Origin: Pseudolabrys sp963742345
Lineage (GTDB): Bacteria; Pseudomonadota; Alphaproteobacteria; Rhizobiales; Xanthobacteraceae
DNA length: 64,000 nucleotides
Assembly (NCBI GenBank): GCA_963742345.1
Contig: CAVULO010000011.1
Coordinates: 372,001-436,000 of the forward strand
Reading direction: 5' to 3'
Shown here: in pieces, positions 17,708 through 27,119 of the stretch
Layout: each line of letters begins with the position of its first letter
How positions within the stretch are numbered: position 1 is the first letter of the stretch
Program-made: the position numbers and the translations under genes
The notes under the pieces: generated by a model
Database searches by the model: none
What the model was told of the DNA's origin: nothing
What the model saw: only the letters and a program-made list of their open reading frames with translations

Positions 17708-18928
17708 TCAGACGATTTGCAACCGCGGGATCGGGATGATGAATTGGCCGCCGCCAGAGCGGTAATCGGCCTGTTGCGCCAAAATCTCGTCGGCGAAATT
17801 CCAGGTCAGCAGCAAGACATAATCCGGCCGGCGATCGAGCAGAGCCTGCGTCGGCAAGATGGGCAATCCGGTGCCGGGAGTGAGCTTGCCGTGCTTCACA
17901 ACAGACCGATCGACCACGAAATCCAGGACTTCGCGCCCGATTCCGAAATAATTGAGCAGTGTCGAGCCCTTGGCGGATGCGCCATAGGCGGCGATGCGGC
18001 GGCCTTCCCCTTTGAGCCGGGCCAGAAGACGGCACAACTCGGTCTTGAGCGCCGACACCCGGTCGGCGAGATCCCGATAATACGGCGCCCGCGTCAGGCC
18101 TACCCGCTCCTCCTCGGCAAGAATCGCGATCGCTGCCGGCGATGCCTTGGCACCCTTATGGCGCACAAACACACGCAATGAGCCGCCATGGATCGGAAGA
18201 TGTTCAATGTCCGCGATGCTCAAGCCGTGACGCTCGAAAAGCGCCTTAAGCGCCGTGACGGAGAAATAGTAAAGATGCTCGTGATAGATGGTGTCGAATT
18301 CGACGCCGTCGACGAGGTCGCGCACATAAGGCACTTCGACGACCGCCACGCCCTCCGGTTTGAGGACGCGCGCCAAACCCTGGACGAATCCGTTCAGATC
18401 AGCGACGTGCGCCAGAACATTGTTGGCATGGAACACGTCGCAGGCTTGGCCTTCGGCCGCCAACGCGTTCGCCAGATCGGAGCCAAAGAAGGCGCTCCGC
18501 GTGCGGATACCGGCACGATTCGCAACGGCCGCGATATTGGCAGCAGGCTCGATGCCGAGAACCGGAATACCGCGCTTGACGTAATGTTGCAGCAGGTAGC
18601 CGTCATTCGAAGCTGCTTCCATGACCAACGATTGCGACCCAAGCCGCATCTCGGGGGCAAGTCGTCCGACCAGGCTCTCGGCGGCCTCGACCACCGAGCG
18701 CGAGACCGAGGAGAAGTAAACATAATCGGAAAAGAGAATTTCCGGCGGAACCACTTCCGTAATCTGAACCAGGCTGCAGACGGGACAAAAAACGACGCGC
18801 AACGGGAAGCGACGCTCCGGACGATCGGCATTTGCAGGATCGCGTAGCGCGTTGGCCAGCGGCGTCTCGCCGAGGTCGATTGCGGGCAACAGATGGGAGG
18901 AACCGCAAGAGCGGCACGAAAAACTCAT
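17708..18928 (-). CDS. Sugar C-methyltransferase (NovU/TylCIII type)
   Basis: 406 residues from the ATG at 18928 (MSFSCRSCGSSHLLPAIDLG). The N-terminal zinc-binding module has two CxxC pairs (CRSCG and CPVCS), then comes the SAM-binding core (VMEAASNDGYLLQHY) and the C-terminal Methyltransf_14 domain (GASAKGSTLLNYFGI). This three-domain architecture is that of C3- or C5-methyltransferases acting on 4-keto-6-deoxy sugars, as in mycarose and noviose pathways. Its start overlaps the rfbG stop by four bases and it ends two bases before the rfbC-like start. Context therefore points to methylation of CDP-4-keto-6-deoxyglucose and a branched-chain sugar. Confidence 0.9.
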   Translation of the reverse strand: MSFSCRSCGSSHLLPAIDLGETPLANALRDPANADRPERRFPLRVVFCPVCSLVQITEVVPPEILFSDYVYFSSVSRSVVEAAESLVGRLAPEMRLGSQSLVMEAASNDGYLLQHYVKRGIPVLGIEPAANIAAVANRAGIRTRSAFFGSDLANALAAEGQACDVFHANNVLAHVADLNGFVQGLARVLKPEGVAVVEVPYVRDLVDGVEFDTIYHEHLYYFSVTALKALFERHGLSIADIEHLPIHGGSLRVFVRHKGAKASPAAIAILAEEERVGLTRAPYYRDLADRVSALKTELCRLLARLKGEGRRIAAYGASAKGSTLLNYFGIGREVLDFVVDRSVVKHGKLTPGTGLPILPTQALLDRRPDYVLLLTWNFADEILAQQADYRSGGGQFIIPIPRLQIV

Positions 18929-19914
18929 TGCCGCGTTCCAAAATACTCCCGATACCACGCGATGCTACGGCCTAGCCCATCGACAATGCCGTACCGCGGC
19001 CGCCAGCCAAGCACCGCCCTCGCCTTTGATGAGTCCAGGTGCTGTTCGCGAATCTCGTTCGTTGCTTCATTCAAGATCGTTGGTTTCTGCTTCGAGCCCA
19101 TTTGGCCACGAATCATGTCTACGATCTCAAGCACGTTGCGCGGATCGTCCGTAGAAAAGTTGAATGCTTCACCCGCCAGACTGTTGTCAGCGCGCAACCG
19201 CTCGGCCAAAAGCAGATAACAATCGACGGCATCCTCGACATAAACGTAATCGCGGATGAAACTGCCGTCGGACCGGATTACCGGCGCTTCGCCGCGCAGA
19301 ATGGAGCGAATCGTTCCGGGTACGATTCGATTCCAGTTGAGATCTCCGCCGCCGAAGAAATTGCCGCACCGCGTTATGGCAACCGGCACCTTCCACGTCT
19401 TGGCGTAGCATTGCGCGATCAGATCGGCGCAGGACTTGGACACATCGTAGGGATGCGTGCCGGCCAAGGGCATGGCCTCGGTGTATGGCAAGCTCGGCGC
19501 CTCTCCATAGGCCTTGTCCGACGACGCCATTACCACTGCACCCAATGCCGGGCTGCGGCGTGCCGCTTCCAGCAGCGACCATGTGCCGGCGATATTGGAC
19601 TCGAACGTCGAGATCGGATTGCGGTTTGCAATACCCACGATCGTTTGTGCGGCAAGATGGATAACGGTGTCGATTTCGTACTCACCAAGGATGCGCTCAA
19701 GAAGGGGCTGATCACGCAGGTCGCCGCGCACAATTGTGACGCGCTCGTCCAATCCTTTTTGGATAAACCGCGATCCGGGCACCTCATCTCGCACGAGGGC
19801 CACGACATCGGCTTGCAGATCGGCGAGGCGCTCCACCAGCCAGCTGCCAACCAAGCCGGTGCCTCCGGTCACAAAAACCCGGCGATCGCGCCAGAAATGC
19901 TCGCGGTCGCTCAC
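18925..19914 (-). CDS. rfbG: CDP-glucose 4,6-dehydratase
   Basis: 329 residues starting at GTG 19914 (VSDREHFWRDRRVFVTGGTG), which overlaps the rfbF TGA as GTGA. It converts CDP-glucose to CDP-4-keto-6-deoxyglucose. Seen are VFVTGGTGLVGSWLVERL, MASSDKAYG, the YDVSKSCADLI active-site region and GNFFGGGDLNWNRIVPGTIRS, all typical of RfbG. The frame extends further upstream to 20322, but that part is antisense-like and not protein-like, so the GTG is preferred. No RfbH (CDP-6-deoxy-3-dehydrase) accompanies it, so a 3,6-dideoxyhexose is unlikely; the C-methyltransferase takes that place. Confidence 0.93.
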   Translation of the reverse strand: MSDREHFWRDRRVFVTGGTGLVGSWLVERLADLQADVVALVRDEVPGSRFIQKGLDERVTIVRGDLRDQPLLERILGEYEIDTVIHLAAQTIVGIANRNPISTFESNIAGTWSLLEAARRSPALGAVVMASSDKAYGEAPSLPYTEAMPLAGTHPYDVSKSCADLIAQCYAKTWKVPVAITRCGNFFGGGDLNWNRIVPGTIRSILRGEAPVIRSDGSFIRDYVYVEDAVDCYLLLAERLRADNSLAGEAFNFSTDDPRNVLEIVDMIRGQMGSKQKPTILNEATNEIREQHLDSSKARAVLGWRPRYGIVDGLGRSIAWYREYFGTRQ

Positions 19915-20690
19915 GGATTGCTCCAGACTTTCCAGGGGGCCTTTCCCGTGGCCCAAAGCTCTTCCAGAACGGTCTTGTCGCGAAGCGTGTCCATGGCCTG
20001 CCAAAAGCCGTGATGCTTGTAGGCACGCAACTCGCCGTCGGCCGCAAGCGATTCCACCGGCCCACGTTCCCAATAGGTATCGTCGCCGGCGATGCGATCG
20101 ACGACCGAAGGATGAACCACAAAAAATCCCCCATTTATCATTGCATTGTCCCCAGGCGGCTTTTCCCGGAACGAGCGAATAATGTCGCCTTCGAGATCGA
20201 CTGCGCCATAACGTCCGGGAGGCGCAACTGTCGTCATCGTCGCGGCGCGACCATGGGCGCGGTGAAATGCGATCAGTTTCCCAATATCGATGTCGGAAAC
20301 GCCGTCGCCGTAGGTGAGGCAAAAAGGCTCGTCTTTATCCAGATAACGGCGCGCCCGTTTGATACGGCCGCCGGTCATCGACTGCTCGCCGGTATCGACG
20401 AGCGTCACCCGCCAAGCGTCAACTTTGCCATCATGGTAGGTGACTTGATTCGTTCCGGTATCGATCGTCACGTCGGATTGGTGCAGAAAATAATTCACGA
20501 AATACTCTTTGATGATGTAGCCCTTGTAGCCGAGACAAATCACGAAATCTTTGATGCCGTGATGCGAATAAAGTTTCATGATGTGCCAAATAATCGGGCG
20601 CCCGCCGATTTCGATCATCGGCTTTGGCCGCAGGCCGCTCTCTTCCGAAATGCGGCTTCCAAGTCCTCCAGCGAGAATGACGCACTTCAA
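19911..20690 (-). CDS. rfbF: Glucose-1-phosphate cytidylyltransferase
   Basis: 259 residues. It makes CDP-glucose from CTP and glucose-1-phosphate. The N-terminal signature is VILAGGLGSRISEESGLRPKPMIEIGG, then WHIMKLYSHHGIKDFVICLGYKG and the RfbF-specific FLHQSDVTID, TGEQSMTGGRIKR and CLTYGDGVSD segments. It is the first gene of the CDP-sugar module (rfbF, rfbG, C-methyltransferase, epimerase) and starts three bases before the end of the KpsS-like gene. The length equals that of enterobacterial RfbF. Confidence 0.95.
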   Translation of the reverse strand: MKCVILAGGLGSRISEESGLRPKPMIEIGGRPIIWHIMKLYSHHGIKDFVICLGYKGYIIKEYFVNYFLHQSDVTIDTGTNQVTYHDGKVDAWRVTLVDTGEQSMTGGRIKRARRYLDKDEPFCLTYGDGVSDIDIGKLIAFHRAHGRAATMTTVAPPGRYGAVDLEGDIIRSFREKPPGDNAMINGGFFVVHPSVVDRIAGDDTYWERGPVESLAADGELRAYKHHGFWQAMDTLRDKTVLEELWATGKAPWKVWSNP

Positions 20691-22178
20691 ACGAGTTCCT
20701 CCTTGCGAATTGATTGTCCGAGATTTGCGAAGGCAAAATGGTCATTCAAGGCGCGTGCGATCTGCTCGCCGGCAGCAGGAACCGGGTAGGATGCCACCAG
20801 ACCGGCAAGGTAAGACAACAATGTTTTCCGAATGAGATCGCTGCGGTTGGGACGCCGCTGATATTCGCCGTCGATCAAGATGCTCCGAAACAGGGCGGGA
20901 AGCTCCAGAACTCCTGACGGCTTATAGAAAAGATCCGAATAGTCGAAAAATGCGCGGCCAAGAACGATCGTCGGCTTGTCCAGAGCGAGGGCCTCAATCC
21001 CGATCGTGCCGGTGATGGTCACGACAGCCTCGACTTGGCGCGCGATCACCTTCGAAGGCGCGTCGCAAAACACGATATTCGGGAACGACGCAAGATGCCG
21101 GTATTGCCAGGCCGGACGCGCTCCGCGCCCGGCGGGATGTTCCTTCAAAACCAAGGTGTAACCAAGCGGCAGCGATTTCGCGATGTTTTCCACCAGAGCA
21201 ACTTGATTTGCGTAATAGATGCCACCGACAAGAGTTCGATTGCTCCGGCTGGAAATGCAGTGCGAAAAAGACGGCCTTGTGCGGCACCGGGGTATTCGCC
21301 CCGCCGACAAGAAACCGGCAGCGCCAAAAACGCCATAACCGCATCACATTGGCGCGCACCTTCGCGACCGGATCGATGCGGATGTAGTCGAGATTTTTAT
21401 CTTTGCGCAGATTCTGAAAAATATAGCTGGGTAAACGCCGGATATTCGGGGACAGAGGATTGCGGCCAAAACTGCGCTTGTTCACGGAATAGAAGGCCTT
21501 GTTGCCGTCGAACCCGATGACGGCCTGGCGAAAGCGATCAGCTCGCTCGGTCTGCTCGGGTGTCAGCGTCTGCGAAAGCAGCTTCCGATACGCCGCGATC
21601 ATGCGATCGCAGCGCATGTATTCGTCGTTGGTAAAAAAGCAGCCTGGCTTTGCGTCTTCCTGCAACCACGCCGGACTGATCGCAAACATCTTCGCGCCGA
21701 AGTGTTGCGCGACTTTGAACAGAACGTGAGTGAAAAAGCTATCGGCCGTCTGGCAGACCACGGCATCGTAGGCGGAGCCAGCAAATACGGACTCGAAAAA
21801 GCGCACGGTGTTGACGAGCAGACGCTGGACATAGTCGTAGCTTTCCGTCCGATGCCCGGCGCCGCTGAGCAGGAAGGAATAGTCGGTAAAGCTGCGTTCG
21901 GAAGCGATCACTCCGGACCAGTTCACTTCCGGATAGTCGGTCGCGACGCGCTCAAGATGCGAAGGCCAGTCCGACCGGTCCGACGCTAGAAATTCTTCAT
22001 AGCAATAGACGTGGCCGACGCCGGGTACCGCGGCACGCACTGCGTCCTGCTCCGAACGCCGCCATACGACGAAGTCAATCTGTGCATCCGGTGAAACGCC
22101 GGCGAGCGCGTTCGCAATCGAGCAATTGAGCTCGATGACGGGCATTCCGCCCTGATTGCCGGCGAAGAGAATTCTCAT
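20687..22178 (-). CDS. Capsule polysaccharide KpsS/LipB-like protein, interrupted by a one-base frameshift
   Basis: About 497 codons in two frames. The first runs from the ATG at 22178 (MRILFAGNQGGMPVIELNCS) to about 21236, ending FFALHFQPEQS. The second continues TLVGGIYYANQVALVENIAKSLP and, past HPAG, reaches VVTITGTIGIEALALDKPTIVLG and the stop at 20687. The second half matches the Capsule_synth family (KpsS/KpsC/LipB), now known to include Kdo transferases that build capsule linkers. Dropping one A from TCGAAC (plus-strand TT at 21235-21236) gives a continuous PEQSTLVGG. Either the gene is recently broken or the base is a sequencing error. The exact reaction is unknown. Confidence 0.78.
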
Positions 22179-22185
22179 GATCGAT

Positions 22186-23337
22186 TCAATCGGGTTTCTT
22201 CTTGACGACTGCCGACAGATCTATCTCGGCGAGTTTGAGCGCAATTTGTTCGCCGGCATTGCCCGTTCCGAAAATCGGCGCCTGCGGATACCGGTCATGC
22301 TTCAATTGAGCCGCGATCTTGCCTGCAATGTCGCGCCGGTCGTAGCCAGCCGACGTCACATTGGGACCGTGCTCGCGCCCGTCCTGACGATCGCCGACCA
22401 AGACTGCCGGAGTTCCAAGGAACGCGCCCTCGCGCAAAAATGATGACGAATTGCCTACACAACACGCGGCGCTGTTTAGCACCCGCGCATAATCTTCCGG
22501 CGAGAAATTCTTGTAGTAGTAAATTGGCGCGCCCATATGAGTTTCGCGAAAATGCCTGATACCTTTCGAAACGTCGTCTGAGCCGGCGTCGACGTTCGGC
22601 CAGAGAATGACCTTTTGCATGTCCCGGAATTGATGCACAGCCTCGAGCGTTTCCATGATTTGCTCGCGTCCACACCCGTACGAGGTGGTCACCGGATGCT
22701 GAACAACGAGAATGTAGGGCTTGTGCCAGTCGATCGGTTTTCCTACACCGAGATAGCCGCTCATGACGTCATTGGAGATCGCGAGATCCTCGTGCTTGAG
22801 CACGTCGATGGAGGGGCAACCGTAGTTGAAGACGGAAGCCGGATTCTCCCCCATCGCAATGACCCGGCGGCGAGATTCCTCGGTCGAGACAAAGTGTAGA
22901 TCTGCGAGCTTGGTAATCGCGTGACGCACGCGATCGTCGATATTGCCGGAAATCTCGCCACCTTGCAGATGGGCCAGAGTGATATTGAGATAGGTTGCGG
23001 CAATCGCAGTAGCCATCGTTTCGAACCGGTCGGCCACGGTCACCACCACGTCCGGCTTCAGGTCCTCGAAAGCTGTCGACAATTCCACGATGCCGAGGCC
23101 CGTCGACTTGGCCTGCGTCGAGAGTGTTTCGCCTTCGACCACGTAGTAGATCGAACGCAGCGGCGTGAACCCGTCCCGGCGTATGACGTCGATCGCAGGC
23201 CCAAACCGCTGCAGGAGCGTCGATGCCCCGACGATGAGCTGTAGCTCAAGCTCCGGGTTCCGCTCGATGGCCTTCAGCAGATACTTGACGCGCCCGTAAT
23301 TCGCACGGCTCGCGACGACGACGCAGATTTTCTTCAT
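22186..23337 (-). CDS. neuC: UDP-N-acetylglucosamine 2-epimerase (hydrolysing), NeuC/LegG-like
   Basis: 383 residues from the ATG at 23337 (MKKICVVVASRANYGRVKYLL). GT-B fold enzyme of the hydrolysing 2-epimerase class, releasing ManNAc (or a derivative) and UDP. Family markers are SRANYGRVK, VTVADRFETMATAIAA, LAHLQGGEISGNIDD, VVQHPVTTSYG and CVGNSSSFLREGAFLGTPAV. The stop of neuC is seven bases before the KpsS-like start, and its own start overlaps neuB by four bases. With neuB and neuA in the same operon it indicates nonulosonic acid synthesis. Whether the substrate is UDP-GlcNAc (sialic acid) or UDP-diacetylbacillosamine (legionaminic acid) is unclear; no LegB, LegC or LegH is seen. Confidence 0.9.
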   Translation of the reverse strand: MKKICVVVASRANYGRVKYLLKAIERNPELELQLIVGASTLLQRFGPAIDVIRRDGFTPLRSIYYVVEGETLSTQAKSTGLGIVELSTAFEDLKPDVVVTVADRFETMATAIAATYLNITLAHLQGGEISGNIDDRVRHAITKLADLHFVSTEESRRRVIAMGENPASVFNYGCPSIDVLKHEDLAISNDVMSGYLGVGKPIDWHKPYILVVQHPVTTSYGCGREQIMETLEAVHQFRDMQKVILWPNVDAGSDDVSKGIRHFRETHMGAPIYYYKNFSPEDYARVLNSAACCVGNSSSFLREGAFLGTPAVLVGDRQDGREHGPNVTSAGYDRRDIAGKIAAQLKHDRYPQAPIFGTGNAGEQIALKLAEIDLSAVVKKKPD

Positions 23338-24365
23338 TCCAGATCTTCTTCGACGAGGAAGTCCCATTTGGTTTTGGCGCGGATGAGCCGGCGGCCGAGT
23401 ACCTGACGGAAAACGCCGGGAGACAGGCCATGGCCGGCGGGCTTCTTGGCCTCCAGATCCCCGAAGTCGAGCATGTGACCTGCCGCAAGATCCCGGCTTA
23501 CCGCCAGACTGCGCCCAAACATTTTCCGCAAGCTATCCAGCTCCGGCGTGATTGCTTTGTCGGCTTTCCCGCGCCGCGCGTGTTCCGTGAACCGGATGCC
23601 TTTCACGAGCTCGGCGAATTCGTCGACTGTCAACGATGCTTTGGCATCGGGCCCGAACATGCGCCGGTCAAAGGCAACATGCGCTTCGACAACACTCGCC
23701 CCCAAAGCAGCCGCGGCGATCCCGGCGTAAATTGCTCCGGAATGGTCGGACAAGCCGGTGGGAACATTCAGACGGCGCCGCAATTCGGGGATCGCCGCAA
23801 GCCCAATATCCTTTGCGGCTGTAGGATAGCTTGTGGTGCATTGCAGAACGGCAACGCCACTGCCTCGAAGGCGATTGACGGCTTCTTCGAGTTCACGCAG
23901 GTCGCTGAGGCCAGTCGAAAGAATGGCCTCCTTGCCGGTCCGCGCAATCCGCTCGATCAGGAGCGCGTTTGTCACATCCCCCGAGCCGACTTTGTATCGC
24001 GTTACGTCGAGACGCTCGAGAAGGTCGACCGCCGCGTTGGAGAACGGCGTTGCGAGAAATTCGACCCCTGATTGATCGCAGTGTTTTTTGATTTCCATCC
24101 ATTCCGCTTCGGTGAAGGTCATGCGCTGCCAATAGTCGAGGCGGGTGGCATCAGCGCGTGAAAACTGGACCCGGAACGGTTCGTGCGAGCTCAATTCCGC
24201 CTCGGCAATATGGAGTTGAAACTTGACAGCATCGACCTTTGCCGCGGCGCATGCGTCGATAAACGAATGCAAAATTCCCAGGCTGCCGTCATGAGCCTGA
24301 GCGACCTCTGCGACGACAAACACTGTGCCGTTGCGTTCAAACTCGGAGATGGGTGGTCGTTTCAT
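23334..24365 (-). CDS. neuB: N-acetylneuraminate synthase family protein (NeuB/LegI)
   Basis: 343 residues. Condenses an N-acyl-mannosamine-type sugar with phosphoenolpyruvate to a nine-carbon nonulosonic acid. The TIM-barrel part shows VAEVAQAHDGSLG, KVDAVKFQLH, VEFLATPFSNAAVDLLERL, YKVGSGDVTN, AILSTGLSDLRE and GLSDHSGAIYAG. The C-terminal SAF (antifreeze-like) domain has AVSRDLAAGHMLDFGDLEAKKP. The domain order and length are standard. The coupled neuC upstream of its stop and neuA three genes before it define the module. Confidence 0.92.
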   Translation of the reverse strand: MKRPPISEFERNGTVFVVAEVAQAHDGSLGILHSFIDACAAAKVDAVKFQLHIAEAELSSHEPFRVQFSRADATRLDYWQRMTFTEAEWMEIKKHCDQSGVEFLATPFSNAAVDLLERLDVTRYKVGSGDVTNALLIERIARTGKEAILSTGLSDLRELEEAVNRLRGSGVAVLQCTTSYPTAAKDIGLAAIPELRRRLNVPTGLSDHSGAIYAGIAAAALGASVVEAHVAFDRRMFGPDAKASLTVDEFAELVKGIRFTEHARRGKADKAITPELDSLRKMFGRSLAVSRDLAAGHMLDFGDLEAKKPAGHGLSPGVFRQVLGRRLIRAKTKWDFLVEEDLE

Positions 24366-24373
24366 CGTTTTTC

Positions 24374-25324
24374 TCAGGAAATGCGCAGGCTTGGATCAGT
24401 CGCGAGCAGCCCGGCCAGCTTGGCGGCTATGAACTCTTCCGTGGCCTGCATTGACGCAAACGTTGCACCTCCAATGTGCGGCGTCACGATTACGTTTTTC
24501 TCCCAAGTCGCCGAAATCCATCTCTTGCGATGACGCGGGTTGAATTCGTCGGCGATGACGTCGACCGCGCAACCCGCCAGCCGGCGGCGTTCGATCGATG
24601 CCAGCAATGCATCCTCGTCCACCAATTCCCCGCGGGCGACATTGACGAAATATTTGCCTTCAAGGCCGTCAATCGCCTCTTTGTCAATGATCGGCGGGGT
24701 CTCTGCCTGATAGCTGGCGGCGAGAATAATCGCGCGATTTGCATCGATCAGATGTTTGATCGACGCATGCCGCGTCGTATCCGGAACGGCGTCGGTGACA
24801 TGGGGATCGTACCAGCCCACTTTGGCGCCGAACGCATGCAAATAAGCGGCTAGACGTCGCCCGATACGACCGAAACCGATAATCCCGATGTCCATGCCAT
24901 AGAGCTCCTCGCCACGGCATCGATCGCGATCCCAGTGTGCGTTCTCGCTGTCGATGAAAGCTGTGCGGTAATTGCGCAGCAGCGCGATGAGCAGGCCGAC
25001 GGCGTGCTCCGGCGTAGCGCGGATGCGCTCCAGAAATTCGATCTCGCCTTTGAGGGTCAGCAGTGCAATCCGGCGCCGGGAAAGTGCCGACAGGTCGATG
25101 TGGGTTACGCCGGTCGTGGGCGAACACAAGACACGAAGCTTGGGAGCGAGGGCGAGAAATTCCGCATCGATCCGATGGCCCAGCCGCACGAAAAGAACGG
25201 TCATATCGGATAGAAATTCTGCCAAGCCGCTCCCGGAATACGAGACGACCTCGCCCAATTTCTCCAAATGTGCTCTGGCCATTGGAGAAAACGCGTCGCT
25301 CTCAAGGATACCAATCCGCGTCAC
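24374..25324 (-). CDS. D-isomer-specific 2-hydroxyacid dehydrogenase
   Basis: 316 residues from the GTG at 25324 (VTRIGILESDAFSP). The frame reaches 25459, but the extra part overlaps the ABC transporter gene. NAD-binding motif IGIIGFGRIGRRLAAYL, catalytic arginine in NVARGELVDEDALL, glutamate in DVIADEF and histidine in TPHIGGAT place it in the SerA/phosphoglycerate dehydrogenase-like family. Two readings fit the context: an accessory enzyme of the nonulosonic acid module, since similar dehydrogenases accompany neuB genes in other loci, or a sulfolactate/sulfopyruvate dehydrogenase serving the ComA-ComB product, since (S)-sulfolactate dehydrogenase SlcC belongs to this family. Substrate undetermined. 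Confidence 0.87.
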   Translation of the reverse strand: MTRIGILESDAFSPMARAHLEKLGEVVSYSGSGLAEFLSDMTVLFVRLGHRIDAEFLALAPKLRVLCSPTTGVTHIDLSALSRRRIALLTLKGEIEFLERIRATPEHAVGLLIALLRNYRTAFIDSENAHWDRDRCRGEELYGMDIGIIGFGRIGRRLAAYLHAFGAKVGWYDPHVTDAVPDTTRHASIKHLIDANRAIILAASYQAETPPIIDKEAIDGLEGKYFVNVARGELVDEDALLASIERRRLAGCAVDVIADEFNPRHRKRWISATWEKNVIVTPHIGGATFASMQATEEFIAAKLAGLLATDPSLRIS

Positions 25325-25376
25325 GTGCTCAACCCGCCGGGAGCTGGAACAAGCCGGCCATACGACGCCCAAATCG

Positions 25377-27119
25377 TCATATCCATTCCGGCTGCCGATT
25401 CTGCCCGTATGACTGTCCCGATACGCGGCCGGCATCCAGGACGTAAACGCGGTCCGCATAGGCTGCTACGCTTTCGCGATGGGTGACGAACAGGACCCCG
25501 ATCTCCTGCGCGAGATCCCGCAATTGCTCCAGGATTTCCCGCTCGGTGGCAGCGTCGACGGCACTCGTCGCTTCGTCGAGAAGCAATAGTTTGGGTTTGC
25601 AAAGAAGAGCGCGGGCAAGACCGATCCGCTGTCGCTGTCCTCCGGACAGCCGAATTCCCTGATCACCTATGATTGTGTCCAGGCCAAGCTCCGACTGAAG
25701 AATGAAGTCGCTCAGATGAGCGCGCTGGCATGCGGTCTCGATTTCCTCGGTCGTTGCATCCGGCTTCAGGAGGGCGATGTTCTCGCGAATGGATGTGTGA
25801 AACAGCATTGTCTCTTGGGGCATGTAACCAATGGAATGTCGCCACTGCATGAGATCCAGCTTTTCAAGCGGCACGCCATCCACATCAATCGAACCGTGGC
25901 TCCACGGCACCAGACGCAGGATATTGCTTAGGAGCGTGGACTTGCCTGCTCCGGACGGTCCAAGGAGGGCGACGAACCCTGGCAGCGGGATGTCGAGGTC
26001 CACGCCATCGAGAACGGGCCGTCCATCATATTCCGAGACCAGGCCGGCGATTGAAATTCTGCGCATCAGGTTTGGAATCGGCCTTGCGTCAGATGCCGGT
26101 ACATCATCTTTCTCTGCCGCAAGCCTCGCCTGCTCGCACAATGTCTGAACGAACAAGACAGCCGGAGAAAGCGTATTGATGCTGTGAATATATTGCTGAA
26201 GCGCCGTGATACGTGGAAACAGCCGCACGAACAGGGCAAATACGATCAGCAGATTGGCGGGGGTTGTACCCATGAGCTGGTTTGAAATGACCAACAGGAC
26301 GACCAGCAAGGTCACACCGCTGCCTTCGAAAATTCCGCGCACCATCGAGGGCATGAACATCCCCCAGCGCTGGACACCTTCCAGTGCCCGTACGACCTCG
26401 ACTGAGCGATCCACCGCGACCTGTTCAATCGCTGCCGCCTTGATGAGTTTGGCGCTTTGCAGAAATTCCCCAACAACGACTTGTTGCTTGATGTTGAGCG
26501 GCCCCATCGACCTGCCGATAGCACGGGTTTTTGCGTAAAGCCTCTTGATCGCCAGGATCAGCGTCGCCGACGAGGCCAGCAATAGAGCCGTCGATTGCCA
26601 GGACAGAAGCGCCGCGTAAGAGATATAGACGAGTGAGACAATCAGCGACGCCGATAAATTGAGCACATTCATTGCCCCGGCCGAAAGCCGCCCGGGCTCG
26701 GTCACGATTGCGTTTAGAAGCTCACCGCTTTTGTGTTTGGTGAAAAAGGACCACCGCGCCGCGAAGAATGATTGCAGCAGACGCTCTTTCCATAAAGCCG
26801 CGTAGCGCTGCGAGGTCGACGCCAATAGCCAACTTTGCAGGACATAGAGAGACGATGAGGCGGCCACAAAAAATACAATCACGGCGACCAGCGGCCACAG
26901 GCTTGTGCCGACCCAGGCGTCGATTTCCGTGAGCGCTTGACCCGCGATTCCGACGGCACTGCTTGAACCCGCGACGCCCAGTCGGGTTAACAAAGGTAGC
27001 AGCAAGACGACCGACAAACCTTCCGTGACCCCCACGGCTGCCATCAGGACAACGATTGCGGCCAAGCGTAATCCGAAGACCGAACGAAGATCACGAATGA
27101 GACGCAAAATATCGGTCAT
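25377..27119 (-). CDS. ABC transporter, fused permease and ATPase (MsbA/PglK-like)
   Basis: 580 residues: an N-terminal six-helix exporter TM domain (about 1-320) and a C-terminal ATPase. Walker A is LLGPSGAGKSTLLS, the signature IRLSGGQRQRIGLARALL, Walker B LLLLDEATSAVD and the H-loop VTHRESV. The half-transporter layout is that of lipid-linked glycan flippases such as PglK and MsbA. No Wzx and no Wzm/Wzt pair is visible in the window, so this could be the flippase for the lipid-linked unit, which would be a PglK-like route. The start overlaps the neuA stop by four bases. Confidence 0.9.
   Translation of the reverse strand: MTDILRLIRDLRSVFGLRLAAIVVLMAAVGVTEGLSVVLLLPLLTRLGVAGSSSAVGIAGQALTEIDAWVGTSLWPLVAVIVFFVAASSSLYVLQSWLLASTSQRYAALWKERLLQSFFAARWSFFTKHKSGELLNAIVTEPGRLSAGAMNVLNLSASLIVSLVYISYAALLSWQSTALLLASSATLILAIKRLYAKTRAIGRSMGPLNIKQQVVVGEFLQSAKLIKAAAIEQVAVDRSVEVVRALEGVQRWGMFMPSMVRGIFEGSGVTLLVVLLVISNQLMGTTPANLLIVFALFVRLFPRITALQQYIHSINTLSPAVLFVQTLCEQARLAAEKDDVPASDARPIPNLMRRISIAGLVSEYDGRPVLDGVDLDIPLPGFVALLGPSGAGKSTLLSNILRLVPWSHGSIDVDGVPLEKLDLMQWRHSIGYMPQETMLFHTSIRENIALLKPDATTEEIETACQRAHLSDFILQSELGLDTIIGDQGIRLSGGQRQRIGLARALLCKPKLLLLDEATSAVDAATEREILEQLRDLAQEIGVLFVTHRESVAAYADRVYVLDAGRVSGQSYGQNRQPEWI

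Noticed and set aside
18928..20322. rfbG as a 465-residue protein starting at 20322
   Set aside because: The first 136 residues overlap rfbF in another frame and are Arg/Ser-rich nonsense; the GTG at 19914 in a GTGA overlap gives the normal RfbG N-terminus.
19039..20789. Two long plus-strand frames opposite rfbG and rfbF
   Set aside because: They read antisense to well-recognised rfbG and rfbF and show no family signature.
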